Shown: positions 1 to 15,914 of the stretch, piece after piece
Layout of the letters: each line of letters starts with the position of its first letter
How positions within the stretch are numbered: the stretch's first letter is position 1
NCBI GenBank assembly: GCA_944390275.1
Contig: CALXPL010000001.1
Coordinates: 372,001 to 436,000, forward strand
Source of the DNA: an uncultured Alphaproteobacteria bacterium
GTDB lineage: Bacteria; Pseudomonadota; Alphaproteobacteria; RF32; CAG-239
Length of the DNA stretch: 64,000 nucleotides
Reading direction: 5' to 3'
The notes under the pieces: model-generated
What the model saw: the letters and a program-made list of their open reading frames with translations, nothing else
What the model was told of the DNA's origin: nothing
The model's database searches: none
Made by a program: the position numbers and the translations under genes

Positions 1-180
1 TTTGTGTGTCGTTTTCAGTATTTTGCTATTTATGTGGCTGTAGCGGAAAGTGTTTTTTCTTTTTATTAATCCTGTTTCCTTAATTGTGTTCATATTAAAA
101 TTTTGTTGAATTTTTCATTTAAATATGTCATATAAAATATATTATTTGCAAAATTTTACTTTTTTATTAAGGAGGAAATT

Positions 181-1177
181 ATGACTAAGTTAACAAATCA
201 GGAAATAGAAGAGGAAATTAATCTGAATGACGGTAATGATGAATTTATTGAAGATTTATTTAGTTATTCTAATGTAAACCCTAATTCAAGAAAAACAAAA
301 GATAGTTTTTATCGTAAAGATGATGGAGTTAATGAATTTGTTGCAAAAAACTGTTTCGAAAATAGAAGGTTTGCCTATTGCTGAAAATGTTAAGAGGAAA
401 CTTTTGGTTACGTCAAAATGTGATATGAAGACAGGGCACATAAATGATTTTTTGTATGAATTATCTGATAATAAAGCTAGGCTTTTGGCTCAAGGAGATT
501 CAATTGCTTTAAAAGATGATCTTGTTGTGGTGAGTGGCAATTTGTATAGGTTGGGTGAACACAATAAGATGTCTTATATAACATCTAAGGTCAGTGAACT
601 TTTAGGAAAAGGTTATTTTAGTATGTATCCGAAACGTTATAAAGATACATCAGGAAATGTACGCTTTGATCCACCTTTTTTATGTCATACCGAAGGGGGA
701 AAATATAAAAGATTAGTTTCAGTTTCTCCTCATTCAGGAGATTGTCTTGGAGTTATAAATGACAATGTTGTTAAATTTGTGGATACTTGGATGAATGGTT
801 TTGATGCAGATGTTTCTATTTATGAAATAGAGTTTAATGATAAGAAAACATCAATGAAGACTATTTATCATAGCAACAAAATGTTATATGATTATGATAT
901 GGCTGAAAGATATTGGAACTATGCGGGGCTTCCTTATTATTTTTCTAAAGATAATCCAAGGTATGGTTCTTATAGCAAGGATGAAGATGTCAAGATTATT
1001 CCAGAATTTGAAATTGAGCACTCTCCTCGTGAGGATGAATACAAGAAGAATAAACAAATAATATTAGATCAACACTTCGCTGTTCGACATAAAGCCATGA
1101 TGAAAAATTTGCCTCATGAAAAAACGACTTTTATTGCCGATGCTGCTTTTTCTAAGATTGGCAAAGGTTATGATTGA
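181..1177 (+). pseudogene. Hypothetical protein gene, apparently frameshifted
   Basis: I do not recognise this protein. A strong Shine-Dalgarno (AAGGAGGAAATT, just before 181) precedes the ATG at 181, but that frame stops at 382-384 after 67 codons. The next frame is open from before 320 to 1177 (285 codons from ATG 320) and that ATG has no Shine-Dalgarno. The two frames join naturally at a run of six A's (345-350): removing one A would give a single protein of about 330 residues. The product would be hydrophilic, with an acidic N-terminus, no signal peptide and no membrane segment. It could be a real one-base indel, a sequencing or assembly error, programmed +1 shifting, or phase variation. 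A terminator follows at 1221. Confidence refers to the two parts being one gene. Confidence 0.6.
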
Positions 1178-1220
1178 TAATTAAATTTTAATTTGAAGGT
1201 TTATTTTTATAGAAATGGGT

Positions 1221-1247
1221 AAAAAGTCGCTTAAATGCGGCTTTTTT
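1221..1247 (+). terminator. Rho-independent terminator after the frameshifted gene
   Basis: A ten-base-pair stem (AAAAAGTCGC with GCGGCTTTTT, one G-T pair) around a TTAAAT loop ends in a T run. It closes the transcription unit that starts at 181. Confidence 0.7.
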
Positions 1248-1274
1248 AGCGGATACTGTTTTTGTTGTTAATAA

Positions 1275-1358
1275 AAATGCTATGCCGGCGACAGTACTCA
1301 AAAAGAAATTGATTATGCTAAGGCTCTTGGAAAAGAAATAATTTTTTGGGAAATTTGA
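1275..1358 (+). pseudogene. C-terminal remnant of a lost gene
   Basis: After a stop at 1272-1274 one frame reads a short peptide ending at TGA 1356-1358. It contains AGDSTQKEIDYAKALGKEII. This resembles the C-terminal strand-helix-strand of small nucleotide- or nucleoside-binding Rossmann-like proteins, where an EIxYAxxLGKxI pattern is common. It has no start codon or ribosome binding site. It is read as the surviving tail of a deleted gene. The family assignment is only a resemblance. Confidence 0.4.
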
Positions 1359-1404
1359 AATACTTATTTGAATGTATTATTTGGGTAATGTGAAAATATA
1401 GTTA

Positions 1405-1433
1405 TTGACATATGAAAAATAATTTAATATGTT
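1405..1433 (+). promoter_or_regulatory. Putative sigma-70 promoter for secE-nusG
   Basis: TTGACA (1405-1410), a 17-base spacer and TATGTT (1428-1433). The -35 is perfect and the -10 matches 4 of 6. It lies about 120 bases before the secE start. Apart from the remnant and this promoter I see nothing in the 1248-1550 gap, and no tRNA gene. Confidence 0.65.
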
Positions 1434-1550
1434 GGCAACATTGAGTTTGAGTACATTTCCTCTCTCTCTTAAAATGAGATGGAAAAATGTATTCTGTCTT
1501 TTTGTATGAAAAGAAGTTGTGTAAATTTATTTTTTTTATGGATAGGATCC

Positions 1551-1748
1551 ATGGCAAAAGTTAGTCCAATACAGTTTTTTAGGCAAGTTAAGCAAGAAGT
1601 TAAAAAAGTTACTTGGCCGACAAGAAAAGAAGTTATGCAAACATCTATAATGGTTATTATTTTGGTGGCTATTGCGGCTACTTTCTTTTTCTTTGTTGAT
1701 CAAATTATTGGATGGTTGATGAAGTTAATTTTGGGTCTGGGAGTTTAG
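1551..1748 (+). CDS. secE: Preprotein translocase subunit SecE
   Basis: Small membrane subunit of the SecYEG protein-export channel in the inner membrane. The 65-residue product has the family pattern: a short amphipathic N-terminus (residues 1-15), the conserved [12 protein letters not shown] motif (about 20-31), then a single transmembrane helix rich in I, V, A and F. The same frame is open upstream to an ATG at 1479, but the family begins at MAKVSP, so ATG 1551 is chosen; its ribosome site (TAGGAT) is weak. nusG follows four bases after the stop, as in most bacteria. Length is normal for single-helix SecE proteins. Confidence 0.93.
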   Translation: MAKVSPIQFFRQVKQEVKKVTWPTRKEVMQTSIMVIILVAIAATFFFFVDQIIGWLMKLILGLGV

Positions 1749-1752
1749 TTTT

Positions 1753-2286
1753 ATGGATGCTCGCTGGTATGTGATTAATGTTTACTCTGGTTCGGAGAAA
1801 AAAGTTGCCGAATCGATTAGAGAGCAAGCAATCTTGAAAAAAATGGAAGACAAGATTTTAGAAGTTTTGGTTCCGACTGAAGAAGTTGTTGAATTGAAAA
1901 AAGGTGCTAAGGTTAATTCGGAACGTAAGTTCTTTCCGGGGTATGTCTTAGTTAAAATGGTTATGTCTGATGAATGTTGGCATGTTGTTCGCAACACGCC
2001 TCGTGTTAGTGGTTTCTTAGGTAGTCGTAATAAGCCGCAACCTATCTCAGAGGCTGAAGCTCAACGTATTATTAAGCAAATGACTGAAGGTGTTGAACGT
2101 CCTCGTACGGCTGTTGATTTTGAAGTTGGCGAGCAAGTTCGTGTTAATGACGGTCCATTTGCTTCTTTCATTGGTTTTGTTGAAGAAGTTGATGAAGAAA
2201 AAATGCGCTTGAAAGTTTCGGTATCCATTTTCGGACGTTCAACGCCGGTTGAGCTTGAGTTTAGTCAAGTTGAAAAGATTAAATAA
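1753..2286 (+). CDS. nusG: Transcription termination/antitermination factor NusG
   Basis: NusG binds RNA polymerase and links it to Rho or to the leading ribosome. The 177-residue protein has an N-terminal NGN domain beginning [16 protein letters not shown], with the [10 protein letters not shown] strand, and a C-terminal KOW domain (about residues 125-175) containing [19 protein letters not shown]. The length is typical. It is cotranscribed with secE and closed by a strong terminator at 2305, so it is not cotranscribed with rplK as in many bacteria. Confidence 0.97.
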   Translation: MDARWYVINVYSGSEKKVAESIREQAILKKMEDKILEVLVPTEEVVELKKGAKVNSERKFFPGYVLVKMVMSDECWHVVRNTPRVSGFLGSRNKPQPISEAEAQRIIKQMTEGVERPRTAVDFEVGEQVRVNDGPFASFIGFVEEVDEEKMRLKVSVSIFGRSTPVELEFSQVEKIK

Positions 2287-2304
2287 TTTTAATTCTTTTA
2301 ATCG

Positions 2305-2337
2305 AAAGCTCTGATTATTCAGGGCTTTTCTTTTTAT
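2305..2337 (+). terminator. Terminator after nusG
   Basis: A ten-base-pair stem (AAAGCTCTGA with TCAGGGCTTT, one G-T pair), loop TTAT, then a T-rich tail. It separates secE-nusG from mscL. Confidence 0.85.
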
Positions 2338-2378
2338 AGTGTTACAGGCTTTATTATGTATCATTAAGGGGAGGGGAA

Positions 2379-2855
2379 GTGTTTAAAAGTTTTATTAGTG
2401 AATTTAAAAAATTTGCGGTACGCGGTAATGTTATTGATATGGCCGTCGGTATTATTATTGGGGCTGCTTTTGGTAAAATTGTTGATTCTTTGGTTAAAGA
2501 CATTCTTATGCCTCCCTTGAGTTTGCTTATGGGAAAATTAGATTTCTCGAATTTGTTTTTTGTTCTTAAAGATGGCGCTAATTTAAAAAGACCTTATGTC
2601 TCTTTGCAACAGGCTCTTGATGATGGTGCCATTACTTTAAATTTGGGTAATTTTTTGAATGCTTCTATCTCCTTTTTTATTGTTGCCTTTGCAGTCTTTG
2701 TTTTGGTAAAAGCTATTAATGAAATTCGTGAAAAAATTGATAAGCAAGAAGCAAAAGCTATGAAGACTAAAATAAAAATATGTCCCTATTGTTGTTCTGA
2801 GATTGATGCGAAGGCTGTAAAATGTCCTTATTGCACTTCTGATTTAAGTTCTTAA
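2379..2855 (+). CDS. mscL: Large-conductance mechanosensitive channel MscL with C-terminal zinc ribbon
   Basis: MscL opens under membrane tension and releases solutes on osmotic downshock. The 158-residue product starts at GTG 2379 behind a purine-rich site (AAGGGGAGGGGA). It has the N-terminal amphipathic helix (FISEFKKFAVRGNVIDMAVG), the glycine-rich TM1 (GIIIGAAFGKIVDSLVKDILMPPL) split by the pore motif, a periplasmic loop and TM2 (about residues 88-110). The usual C-terminal helix is replaced by a CPYC-x(9)-CPYC type pair of cysteine motifs (about 136-154) that should bind one zinc. Such ribbons occur in some other MscL proteins. It sits alone between two terminators, inside what is normally the nusG-rplK junction. 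Confidence 0.93.
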   Translation: MFKSFISEFKKFAVRGNVIDMAVGIIIGAAFGKIVDSLVKDILMPPLSLLMGKLDFSNLFFVLKDGANLKRPYVSLQQALDDGAITLNLGNFLNASISFFIVAFAVFVLVKAINEIREKIDKQEAKAMKTKIKICPYCCSEIDAKAVKCPYCTSDLSS

Positions 2856-2897
2856 AAAAACAAGCAATCCCAATTAAAAGGAATTGCTTGTTTTTTT
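2854..2897. terminator. Bidirectional terminator between mscL and the gene at 2902
   Basis: CAAGCAAT (2861-2868) pairs with ATTGCTTG (2883-2890), flanked by an A run on the left and a T run on the right. It can therefore act on both strands for these convergent genes. Confidence 0.8.
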
Positions 2898-2901
2898 GTT
2901 A

Positions 2902-3327
2902 TTATGCCCCAATTGCCGAGATAATTAAGTCTTGGTTTTTGGGGTTGAAGTCCCTAATTTGGCATACGACAGGTTGTCCGATTTCCATCCCCGGTAAGAG
3001 GATGTGCTTGCAGCTTATGCCAAGCAGGTCGATTGTGGCAATGTTTCCGTGTGTTATTTCCACAATATTTCCACTTAGGTACGACCCGATGGGAAAAGCA
3101 TTGATTAAGTCCGTCGCTGTTTTTATGCTGACAATGTCAGCAATAAAAAACTTTTTTGATTTTCGGTCAATTTTGACCGTTAATTTTTGGCCAATTTGAT
3201 AATTGGCTGTTTGAGGCGTGAATACCTTAATGCTCATTCCTTGATAAGATAAGGTTAGAGCTTTTTCACTAATCAATCGAATAAAGGCGCAAACTGTTTG
3301 CCCTTTTTTTAATCCCGTTGTTTTCAT
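2902..3327 (-). CDS. Hypothetical protein with two S1/OB-like repeats
   Basis: I do not recognise the family. The 141-residue product seems to be made of two beta-rich halves of about 65 residues. Each starts with a GxxxxxxI strand and has a GQxLxVKI or GQPVVCQI strand in the middle and an RxxKxFxIAD or NPKNQDLIISA end. This is the spacing of tandem S1-type OB folds, which bind RNA. There is no signal peptide or membrane segment. It lies antisense between mscL and rplK. An RNA-binding role is inference from the repeat pattern only. Confidence 0.55.
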   Translation of the reverse strand: MKTTGLKKGQTVCAFIRLISEKALTLSYQGMSIKVFTPQTANYQIGQKLTVKIDRKSKKFFIADIVSIKTATDLINAFPIGSYLSGNIVEITHGNIATIDLLGISCKHILLPGMEIGQPVVCQIRDFNPKNQDLIISAIGA

Positions 3328-3503
3328 AATTTTTATTTTTAATAATATTTGTTTGAAGGTAAGATAACATATTTTGAAAAAAAATCAATAGCTAAAATAG
3401 ACAAAATTTGTTTTCTTGTGTGTTTTGTTGGTTTTATTTAGCGGTTTTTGTCAATAAAATTGCTGGAAAACTTTATGAATGATGGTTTTTTTGAAAAAAA
3501 TAC

Positions 3504-3532
3504 TTGTAATTTGGTTTTAAAGCTGTTATATA
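3504..3532 (+). promoter_or_regulatory. Putative promoter for rplK-rplA
   Basis: TTGTAA (3504-3509), a 17-base spacer and TATATA (3527-3532). The -35 sits in the string AAAATACTTGTA, close to AAAATACTTGCA before rpoB. Transcription would start near 3540, giving a leader of about 110 bases. The rest of the 3328-3652 gap shows nothing recognisable. Confidence 0.5.
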
Positions 3533-3595
3533 AAGGCGACTCTAAAAAGATACCTTTGGGTAATCTTTGGGGGAATCTTAATGTTTTAACATAAT

Positions 3596-3631
3596 TCGTG
3601 GGAGATGTGCCATCATCTGCAAAAACCACGA
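3596..3631 (+). promoter_or_regulatory. Structured leader before rplK, possible L1 autoregulatory site
   Basis: TCGTGG (3596-3601) pairs with CCACGA (3626-3631) and encloses a second hairpin, AGATG (3603-3607) with CATCT (3614-3618). The structure ends nine bases before the rplK Shine-Dalgarno (AGAGG, 3641-3645). In E. coli the rplKA mRNA is repressed by L1 binding its leader. That this is the equivalent site is inference, because I cannot match it to the L1 target motif. Confidence 0.35.
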
Positions 3632-3652
3632 ACCTAACCAAGAGGTTTTGAA

Positions 3653-4090
3653 ATGGCTAAGTCTAAAAAGAAAATTTTAGGATTAATCAAGCTTCAAATT
3701 CCCGCTGGAAAAGCTAACCCTTCTCCTCCGGTCGGTCCTGCTCTCGGACAAAAAGGCTTGAATATTATGGATTTCTGTAAACAGTTTAATGCTGCTACTC
3801 AGAAAATGGAACCGGGAATTCCTGTTCCTGTTGTTATTACAGCGTATGAAGATAAGTCTTTTGTTTTCGAAACAAAACTTCCTCCTGTATCTTATTATAT
3901 TAAAAAAGCCGCAAACATTAAATCTGGTTCTAAAGAACCAAGTAAAGTTGTTGCCGGTCAAATTACAATGGCTCAAGTAAAAGAAATTGCTCAGGCTAAA
4001 TTACCTGATTTGAATTGCTCTACTGTTGAATCTGCAATGAATATGGTTAAAGGTCAGGCCGTTTCTATGGGCGTTAAGGTTGTGGAGTAA
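3653..4090 (+). CDS. rplK: 50S ribosomal protein L11
   Basis: L11 forms the GTPase-associated stalk base with 23S rRNA and is needed for RelA activation and release-factor function. The 145-residue protein has the N-terminal [25 protein letters not shown] signature (proline-rich, about residues 10-34) and the C-terminal RNA-binding domain starting near KEPSK. Length is normal. It has a good AGAGG site and rplA follows at four bases. Confidence 0.97.
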   Translation: MAKSKKKILGLIKLQIPAGKANPSPPVGPALGQKGLNIMDFCKQFNAATQKMEPGIPVPVVITAYEDKSFVFETKLPPVSYYIKKAANIKSGSKEPSKVVAGQITMAQVKEIAQAKLPDLNCSTVESAMNMVKGQAVSMGVKVVE

Positions 4091-4094
4091 TATT

Positions 4095-4778
4095 ATGCAG
4101 GGAAAAAGAATCGTAAACGCTTATAAAACAGTTGATAAGTCTAAATCTTATTCTCTGAAAGAAGCTGTTAAAATCGTTAAAGAAAATGCAACGGCAAAAT
4201 TTGACGAAACTATTGATATGGCTATTAATTTAGGTGTTGATCCTAAATATGCCGACCAAATGGTAAGAGGTGTTTGCTCTCTTCCGCACGGTAACGGTAA
4301 AACTATTCGTGTTGCCGTTTTGGCTCAAAATGAAAAAGCTGAAGAAGCTAAAGCTGCCGGTGCCGATATTGTCGGTGCTGAAAATCTTATTGATTCAATT
4401 TTGAGCGGTAAGATTGAATTTGACAGATGTATTGCAACTCCTGATATGATGGGATTAGCCGGTAAGGTTGCTCGTGTTTTAGGTCCTAAAGGCTTAATGC
4501 CGAACCCAAAATTGGGAACTGTTACCGTTGATGTTGCTAACGCTGTTAAAAAAGCTAAAGCCGGTGAAGTTCAATATCGTGTTGAAAAAAATGGTATTGT
4601 TCATGCCGGTGTTGCTAAAGCAAGCTTCTCTGAAGACCAAATTTATGATAATGCGAAAGCATTTATGGATGCTATTTTGAAAGCTAAACCTGCCGGTGCT
4701 AAAGGAACTTATGTTAAAAAGATTTCTTTAAGCAGCACGATGGGTGTTGGTATCAAAGTTGACGCATCTCAACTTTAA
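4095..4778 (+). CDS. rplA: 50S ribosomal protein L1
   Basis: L1 forms the mobile stalk at the ribosomal E site and is often a translational repressor of its own operon. The 227-residue product starts [10 protein letters not shown], preceded by GGAG in the rplK stop region. The frame is also open to ATG 4080, but that would overlap rplK and lacks the family start. The conserved [24 protein letters not shown] block (about residues 115-140) and the C-terminal [13 protein letters not shown] are present. Confidence 0.97.
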   Translation: MQGKRIVNAYKTVDKSKSYSLKEAVKIVKENATAKFDETIDMAINLGVDPKYADQMVRGVCSLPHGNGKTIRVAVLAQNEKAEEAKAAGADIVGAENLIDSILSGKIEFDRCIATPDMMGLAGKVARVLGPKGLMPNPKLGTVTVDVANAVKKAKAGEVQYRVEKNGIVHAGVAKASFSEDQIYDNAKAFMDAILKAKPAGAKGTYVKKISLSSTMGVGIKVDASQL

Positions 4779-4787
4779 GAAAGTTTT

Positions 4788-4842
4788 GGGTGGGGTTCTC
4801 CTCACCCGCTCTTCAAAAACATTCAATTTTGATGTTTTTGAA
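4788..4842 (+). other. Two tandem hairpins in the rplA-rplJ spacer
   Basis: Hairpin one: GGGTGGGG (4788-4795) with CCTCACCC (4800-4807), loop TTCT. Hairpin two: TTCAAAAACAT (4812-4822) with ATGTTTTTGAA (4832-4842), eleven perfect pairs. Neither is followed by a clean T run. They lie just before the L10 leader and may be RNA-processing or partial-termination sites between rplKA and rplJL. Confidence 0.5.
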
Positions 4843-4844
4843 AA

Positions 4845-4959
4845 CTGTCCAAGACCGTAGGTGGTCGCGAATTTGAAAATATTTTATGTTTTCTTTCGTA
4901 TCTTAAATATCCTACGCAGACGGGAGTAGAGAATGTTTTATCTTTTTTCTCCTGGACAG
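4845..4959 (+). promoter_or_regulatory. L10 leader (rplJL autoregulatory RNA)
   Basis: CTGTCC (4845-4850) pairs with GGACAG (4954-4959) and encloses the conserved L10-leader elements: GACCGTAGG (4853-4861) and CCTACGCAGACGGGAG (4911-4926), where GTAGG pairs with CCTAC. In other bacteria the L10-(L7/L12) complex binds this kinked structure and represses translation of rplJ. The core match and closing stem make the assignment strong. The rplJ start lies about 110 bases downstream. Confidence 0.85.
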
Positions 4960-5068
4960 ATTAGGTCCTGCCTTTTGGCAGAAAAGTGTTAATGACACAG
5001 ATGTCTGAAGTTTTGTTGTTTATGACAATGATATTTTATGGCAAACGTGTTTTTATTGGAGACAACAA

Positions 5069-5551
5069 GTGAATCGCGAAGAAAAATCACAGTTACTCAG
5101 CGAACTGAATGAACTGTTCACTAATTCTGAAATCGTCGTCGTTTCTCATTATAAAGGTTTGACGGTGAAGGAAGTTTCTGAATTAAGAGACAGAATTAGA
5201 AAAGCAGGTGCTGGTTTTAGAGTTACTAAAAATCGCATTACTCGTCTTGCTCTTAAAGGTACAAAATTTGAAGGTTTAACAGATTTGTTTACTGGTCCTA
5301 CGGCTATTGCCTTTGCTAGTGATCCTATCTCTGCCTGCAAGGCTTGTGTCGAATTTGCAAAAGAAAATGAAAAATTGATTGTTGTCGGTGGTGCTATGGG
5401 TACTGGCGTTATTTCTATCGATGAAATCAAAAAATTGGCAAGCATTCCTTCTATGGACGAATTGCGTGCAAAAATTATCGGACTTTTGCAAGCTCCTGGT
5501 GCTCAATTGGCTCGTTTGGCAAAAGCATACAGCGAGAAAGAAGCTGCTTAG
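5069..5551 (+). CDS. rplJ: 50S ribosomal protein L10
   Basis: L10 anchors the L7/L12 dimers at the stalk and, with them, represses its own mRNA. The 160-residue protein starts at GTG 5069 behind TTGGAG. It has the KGLTVKEVSELRDRIRKAG segment and the TKNRITRLAL helix (about residues 45-60), followed by a C-terminal L12-binding helix ending LARLAKAYSEKEAA. It is slightly shorter than the usual 165-175 residues. Confidence 0.96.
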   Translation: MNREEKSQLLSELNELFTNSEIVVVSHYKGLTVKEVSELRDRIRKAGAGFRVTKNRITRLALKGTKFEGLTDLFTGPTAIAFASDPISACKACVEFAKENEKLIVVGGAMGTGVISIDEIKKLASIPSMDELRAKIIGLLQAPGAQLARLAKAYSEKEAA

Positions 5552-5683
5552 TTTCTATTTTAATCTTTGCTCCTGATGATTTATTGTTTTGGTGTTGCAA
5601 AGGTTACTTAGAAAGAGTTGCTTTAGAGTAAAGAGTTTTTAGTAATTTATTTTAAGATTTAATTTATTTATTGGAGAAAAATA

Positions 5684-6055
5684 ATGGCCGATTTAGCCAA
5701 GTTAGTCGATGAATTGTCAGCTTTAACAGTTATGGAAGCTGCTGATTTAGCAAAAATGTTAGAAGAAAAATGGGGCGTTTCTGCTGCCGCTGCCGTTGCT
5801 GTTGCTGCCGGTGGTGCTGCCGGAGCTGCTGCTGCTGAAGAAAAAGATGAATTTACAGTTGTTCTTGCTGAAGCAGGTGCAAATAAAATCAATGTTATTA
5901 AAGAAATCCGCGCTATTACTCAATTAGGTTTGAAAGAAGCAAAAGATTTGGTTGATGGTGCTCCTAAAACTGTTAAAGAAGGCGTTGCTAAGGCTGAAGC
6001 TGAAGAAATTAAAAAGAAACTTGAAGCCGCTGGTGCTAAAGTTGAATTGAAGTAA
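5684..6055 (+). CDS. rplL: 50S ribosomal protein L7/L12
   Basis: The flexible stalk protein that recruits translation factors. The 123-residue protein has the N-terminal dimerisation domain ([26 protein letters not shown]), an alanine-rich hinge (about 35-52) and a C-terminal domain with [28 protein letters not shown] site is present. It is followed by a strong terminator, so the usual rplL-rpoB readthrough is not obvious here. Confidence 0.97.
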   Translation: MADLAKLVDELSALTVMEAADLAKMLEEKWGVSAAAAVAVAAGGAAGAAAAEEKDEFTVVLAEAGANKINVIKEIRAITQLGLKEAKDLVDGAPKTVKEGVAKAEAEEIKKKLEAAGAKVELK

Positions 6056-6086
6056 TTCTTTTCAATTTTGTTTCTTTGAAAATTAA

Positions 6087-6118
6087 AGCCCGATTACCGA
6101 ATGGTGGTCGGGTTTTTT
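6087..6118 (+). terminator. Terminator after rplL
   Basis: CCCGATTACC (6089-6098) pairs with GGTGGTCGGG (6103-6112), loop GAAT, then TTTTTT. In E. coli only partial termination occurs between rplL and rpoB. Here the hairpin is strong. Confidence 0.88.
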
Positions 6119-6119
6119 G

Positions 6120-6147
6120 TTGACATATATTTTCATTTTGATATCTT
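6120..6147 (+). promoter_or_regulatory. Putative promoter for the gene at 6187
   Basis: TTGACA (6120-6125), a 16-base spacer and TATCTT (6142-6147). It starts immediately after the rplL terminator, so the gene at 6187 appears independently transcribed. Confidence 0.5.
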
Positions 6148-6186
6148 GAGAGCGGAAATTAATTATTATTACTATTTATTATTGTT

Positions 6187-6957
6187 ATGGAAAAATTTAA
6201 AATTTTAGAAGCTGTCGCCCGAGAGTTTGGAATTAATGCCGAACAGATTGTTCGTTATTTGTATCAAGAGAAACATTTTGATAATGTTTTTTTGCAGAAA
6301 CTGCTTGAAGATACACAAAGTCTAGAAACAAAAGGCTTGGAAGATAATGTTATAGTAAAACTGTTTTGGGATACGCGAATAGGAAAGTTGCGTGCCGAAA
6401 GTTCGAATCTTGAAGTTGGCATGTTTTATTATGCTCAAGATCAAATCTTTGCAATAAAGAGAATTCCAGGCAAAAAAGAGTCCGGTGTGCTTAGCTATTT
6501 TGATCCGTATAGTGGTTGTGGTTTGATTACTGCGTTACATCAAAAAAAATTGGAATGGTCGAGCGATCGATTGGTTCTAGATCTTCCTAATCATTCGTTT
6601 GTAAGAATGGGTAAAATGATGACACAATTAATTCTGAGAAAAGCACAAATTTCCAGAAAATCGGCAGAAGCTGCAGAATATTGTGCGGATTATCATTTGG
6701 ATGGTATATGCGCCGGTCAGGCTTTTTTAGCAGACAGACACGAAACCTTGGCATGGTGCAAATGTTCTTTGACGATTAATGAATCGTTACGGCAGATTGA
6801 AGGTGCTGATTTGCTGCAAAACGGATATTATTTTTCTTCTACGGAATGTTTGCCTAATGGTGTTTATGTGGTTAATTTGGCAAATGATAAGGTTGAAACT
6901 AATCCAAAGAATTTAGAAGCTTTTGTTCGCCCTTCTTTGGAATTTGTTGTTGTCTGA
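6187..6957 (+). CDS. Hypothetical protein between rplL and rpoB
   Basis: I do not recognise this 256-residue protein. The first 35 residues (EAVAREFGINAEQIVRYLYQ) look like a short helical or helix-turn-helix segment. The rest is mixed alpha/beta with several cysteines (near residues 178, 187 and 203). No signal peptide or membrane segment is visible. There is no Shine-Dalgarno: the start follows an AT-rich stretch of TTATTATT type. It has its own promoter and terminator and interrupts the otherwise near-universal rplL-rpoB junction. Base composition matches its neighbours, so recent transfer is not obvious. Confidence 0.75.
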   Translation: MEKFKILEAVAREFGINAEQIVRYLYQEKHFDNVFLQKLLEDTQSLETKGLEDNVIVKLFWDTRIGKLRAESSNLEVGMFYYAQDQIFAIKRIPGKKESGVLSYFDPYSGCGLITALHQKKLEWSSDRLVLDLPNHSFVRMGKMMTQLILRKAQISRKSAEAAEYCADYHLDGICAGQAFLADRHETLAWCKCSLTINESLRQIEGADLLQNGYYFSSTECLPNGVYVVNLANDKVETNPKNLEAFVRPSLEFVVV

Positions 6958-7001
6958 GATAAGAGACGATTGGTGGGAGGTTTCATTGTTTCTTAAAAAC
7001 G

Positions 7002-7038
7002 AAAGAGTATCACTTGTTGATAGTGATACTCTTTTTTT
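7002..7038 (+). terminator. Terminator after the gene at 6187
   Basis: A perfect 13-base-pair stem (AAAGAGTATCACT with AGTGATACTCTTT), loop TGTTGAT, then a T run. Confidence 0.92.
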
Positions 7039-7181
7039 ATTTCTCTTTTTTTTGTTTTTCGCTAATTTGGATAAAATATTTATGTTGTGGTTCTTTTTGC
7101 AATATGAATCTCTGATTGCTTTTAAAATGAAATTTTGTGAATCTTTGAATAAAATTCTTGACTCATTTTGTGAAAAAATAC

Positions 7182-7208
7182 TTGCATTTTAGGAATCTCG
7201 GGTATAAA
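7182..7208 (+). promoter_or_regulatory. Putative promoter for rpoB-rpoC
   Basis: TTGCAT (7182-7187) with TATAAA (7203-7208) at 15 bases, or the overlapping TAAAAA at 17. The -35 lies in AAAATACTTGCA, nearly the same string as before rplK. The leader to rpoB would be about 160 bases. Confidence 0.5.
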
Positions 7209-7311
7209 AATAATCGACTTTAAAAGACTATTATTTTGCGAATCTGTGCCATTAAAATTTTTTTGTGTTTTTATGGTGCTTTTTCTTTTTTAAATCTAGA
7301 TTTTATTAACC

Positions 7312-7354
7312 ATCTGCGGTCGGGATTTGGTGCGCCAATAGAATAGTCGCAGAT
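7312..7354 (+). promoter_or_regulatory. Structured rpoB leader
   Basis: ATCTGCG (7312-7318) pairs perfectly with CGCAGAT (7348-7354), closing 23 bases before the rpoB ATG. Inside, TTGG (7328-7331) pairs with CCAA around TGCG. Further upstream (about 7247-7280) GTGCCAT can pair with ATGGTGC ahead of a T-rich tract, attenuator-like but with two wobble pairs. A control of rpoBC expression is inference. Confidence 0.35.
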
Positions 7355-7377
7355 TATAACCTATAAGGATTGTCTCA

Positions 7378-15722
<8,345 letters not shown>

Positions 15723-15743
15723 CATTTTCTTTGATTTGGCTTT

Positions 15744-15774
15744 AAGGAGAGGAAATGCATCCTCTCCTTTTTTT
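15744..15774 (+). terminator. Terminator after rpoC
   Basis: AAGGAGAGGA (15744-15753) pairs perfectly with TCCTCTCCTT (15760-15769), loop AATGCA, followed by T's. Confidence 0.92.
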
Positions 15775-15914
15775 GATTGAATATTTTATGTATAAAATGC
15801 ACTGAAATTATCGATTTAACTCATATTATTTTTGGCTATTGAGTCAAAAAAAACTTGATTTTTGTTTTTTTGAGGTATAAACATATATCCATAACTTTAT
15901 TATTTATTTATATT

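Noticed and set aside
345..351. A AAA AAC as a programmed -1 frameshift signal in the first gene
   Set aside because: The heptamer is in register, but the downstream open frame is +1, not -1, so a classical -1 shift would not reach it.
320..1177. ATG 320 as the true start of the first gene
   Set aside because: It has no ribosome binding site, whereas ATG 181 has a strong one and its frame runs into this one at an A run.
2888..3199. Plus-strand frame opposite the gene at 2902
   Set aside because: It lacks a ribosome site, overlaps a terminator, and its peptide has no domain-like pattern, while the minus-strand frame shows repeat structure.
6923..7192. Reading frame over the terminator and promoter before rpoB
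   Set aside because: It spans a perfect terminator and the rpoB promoter and encodes a Phe/Leu-rich peptide typical of AT-rich noncoding DNA.
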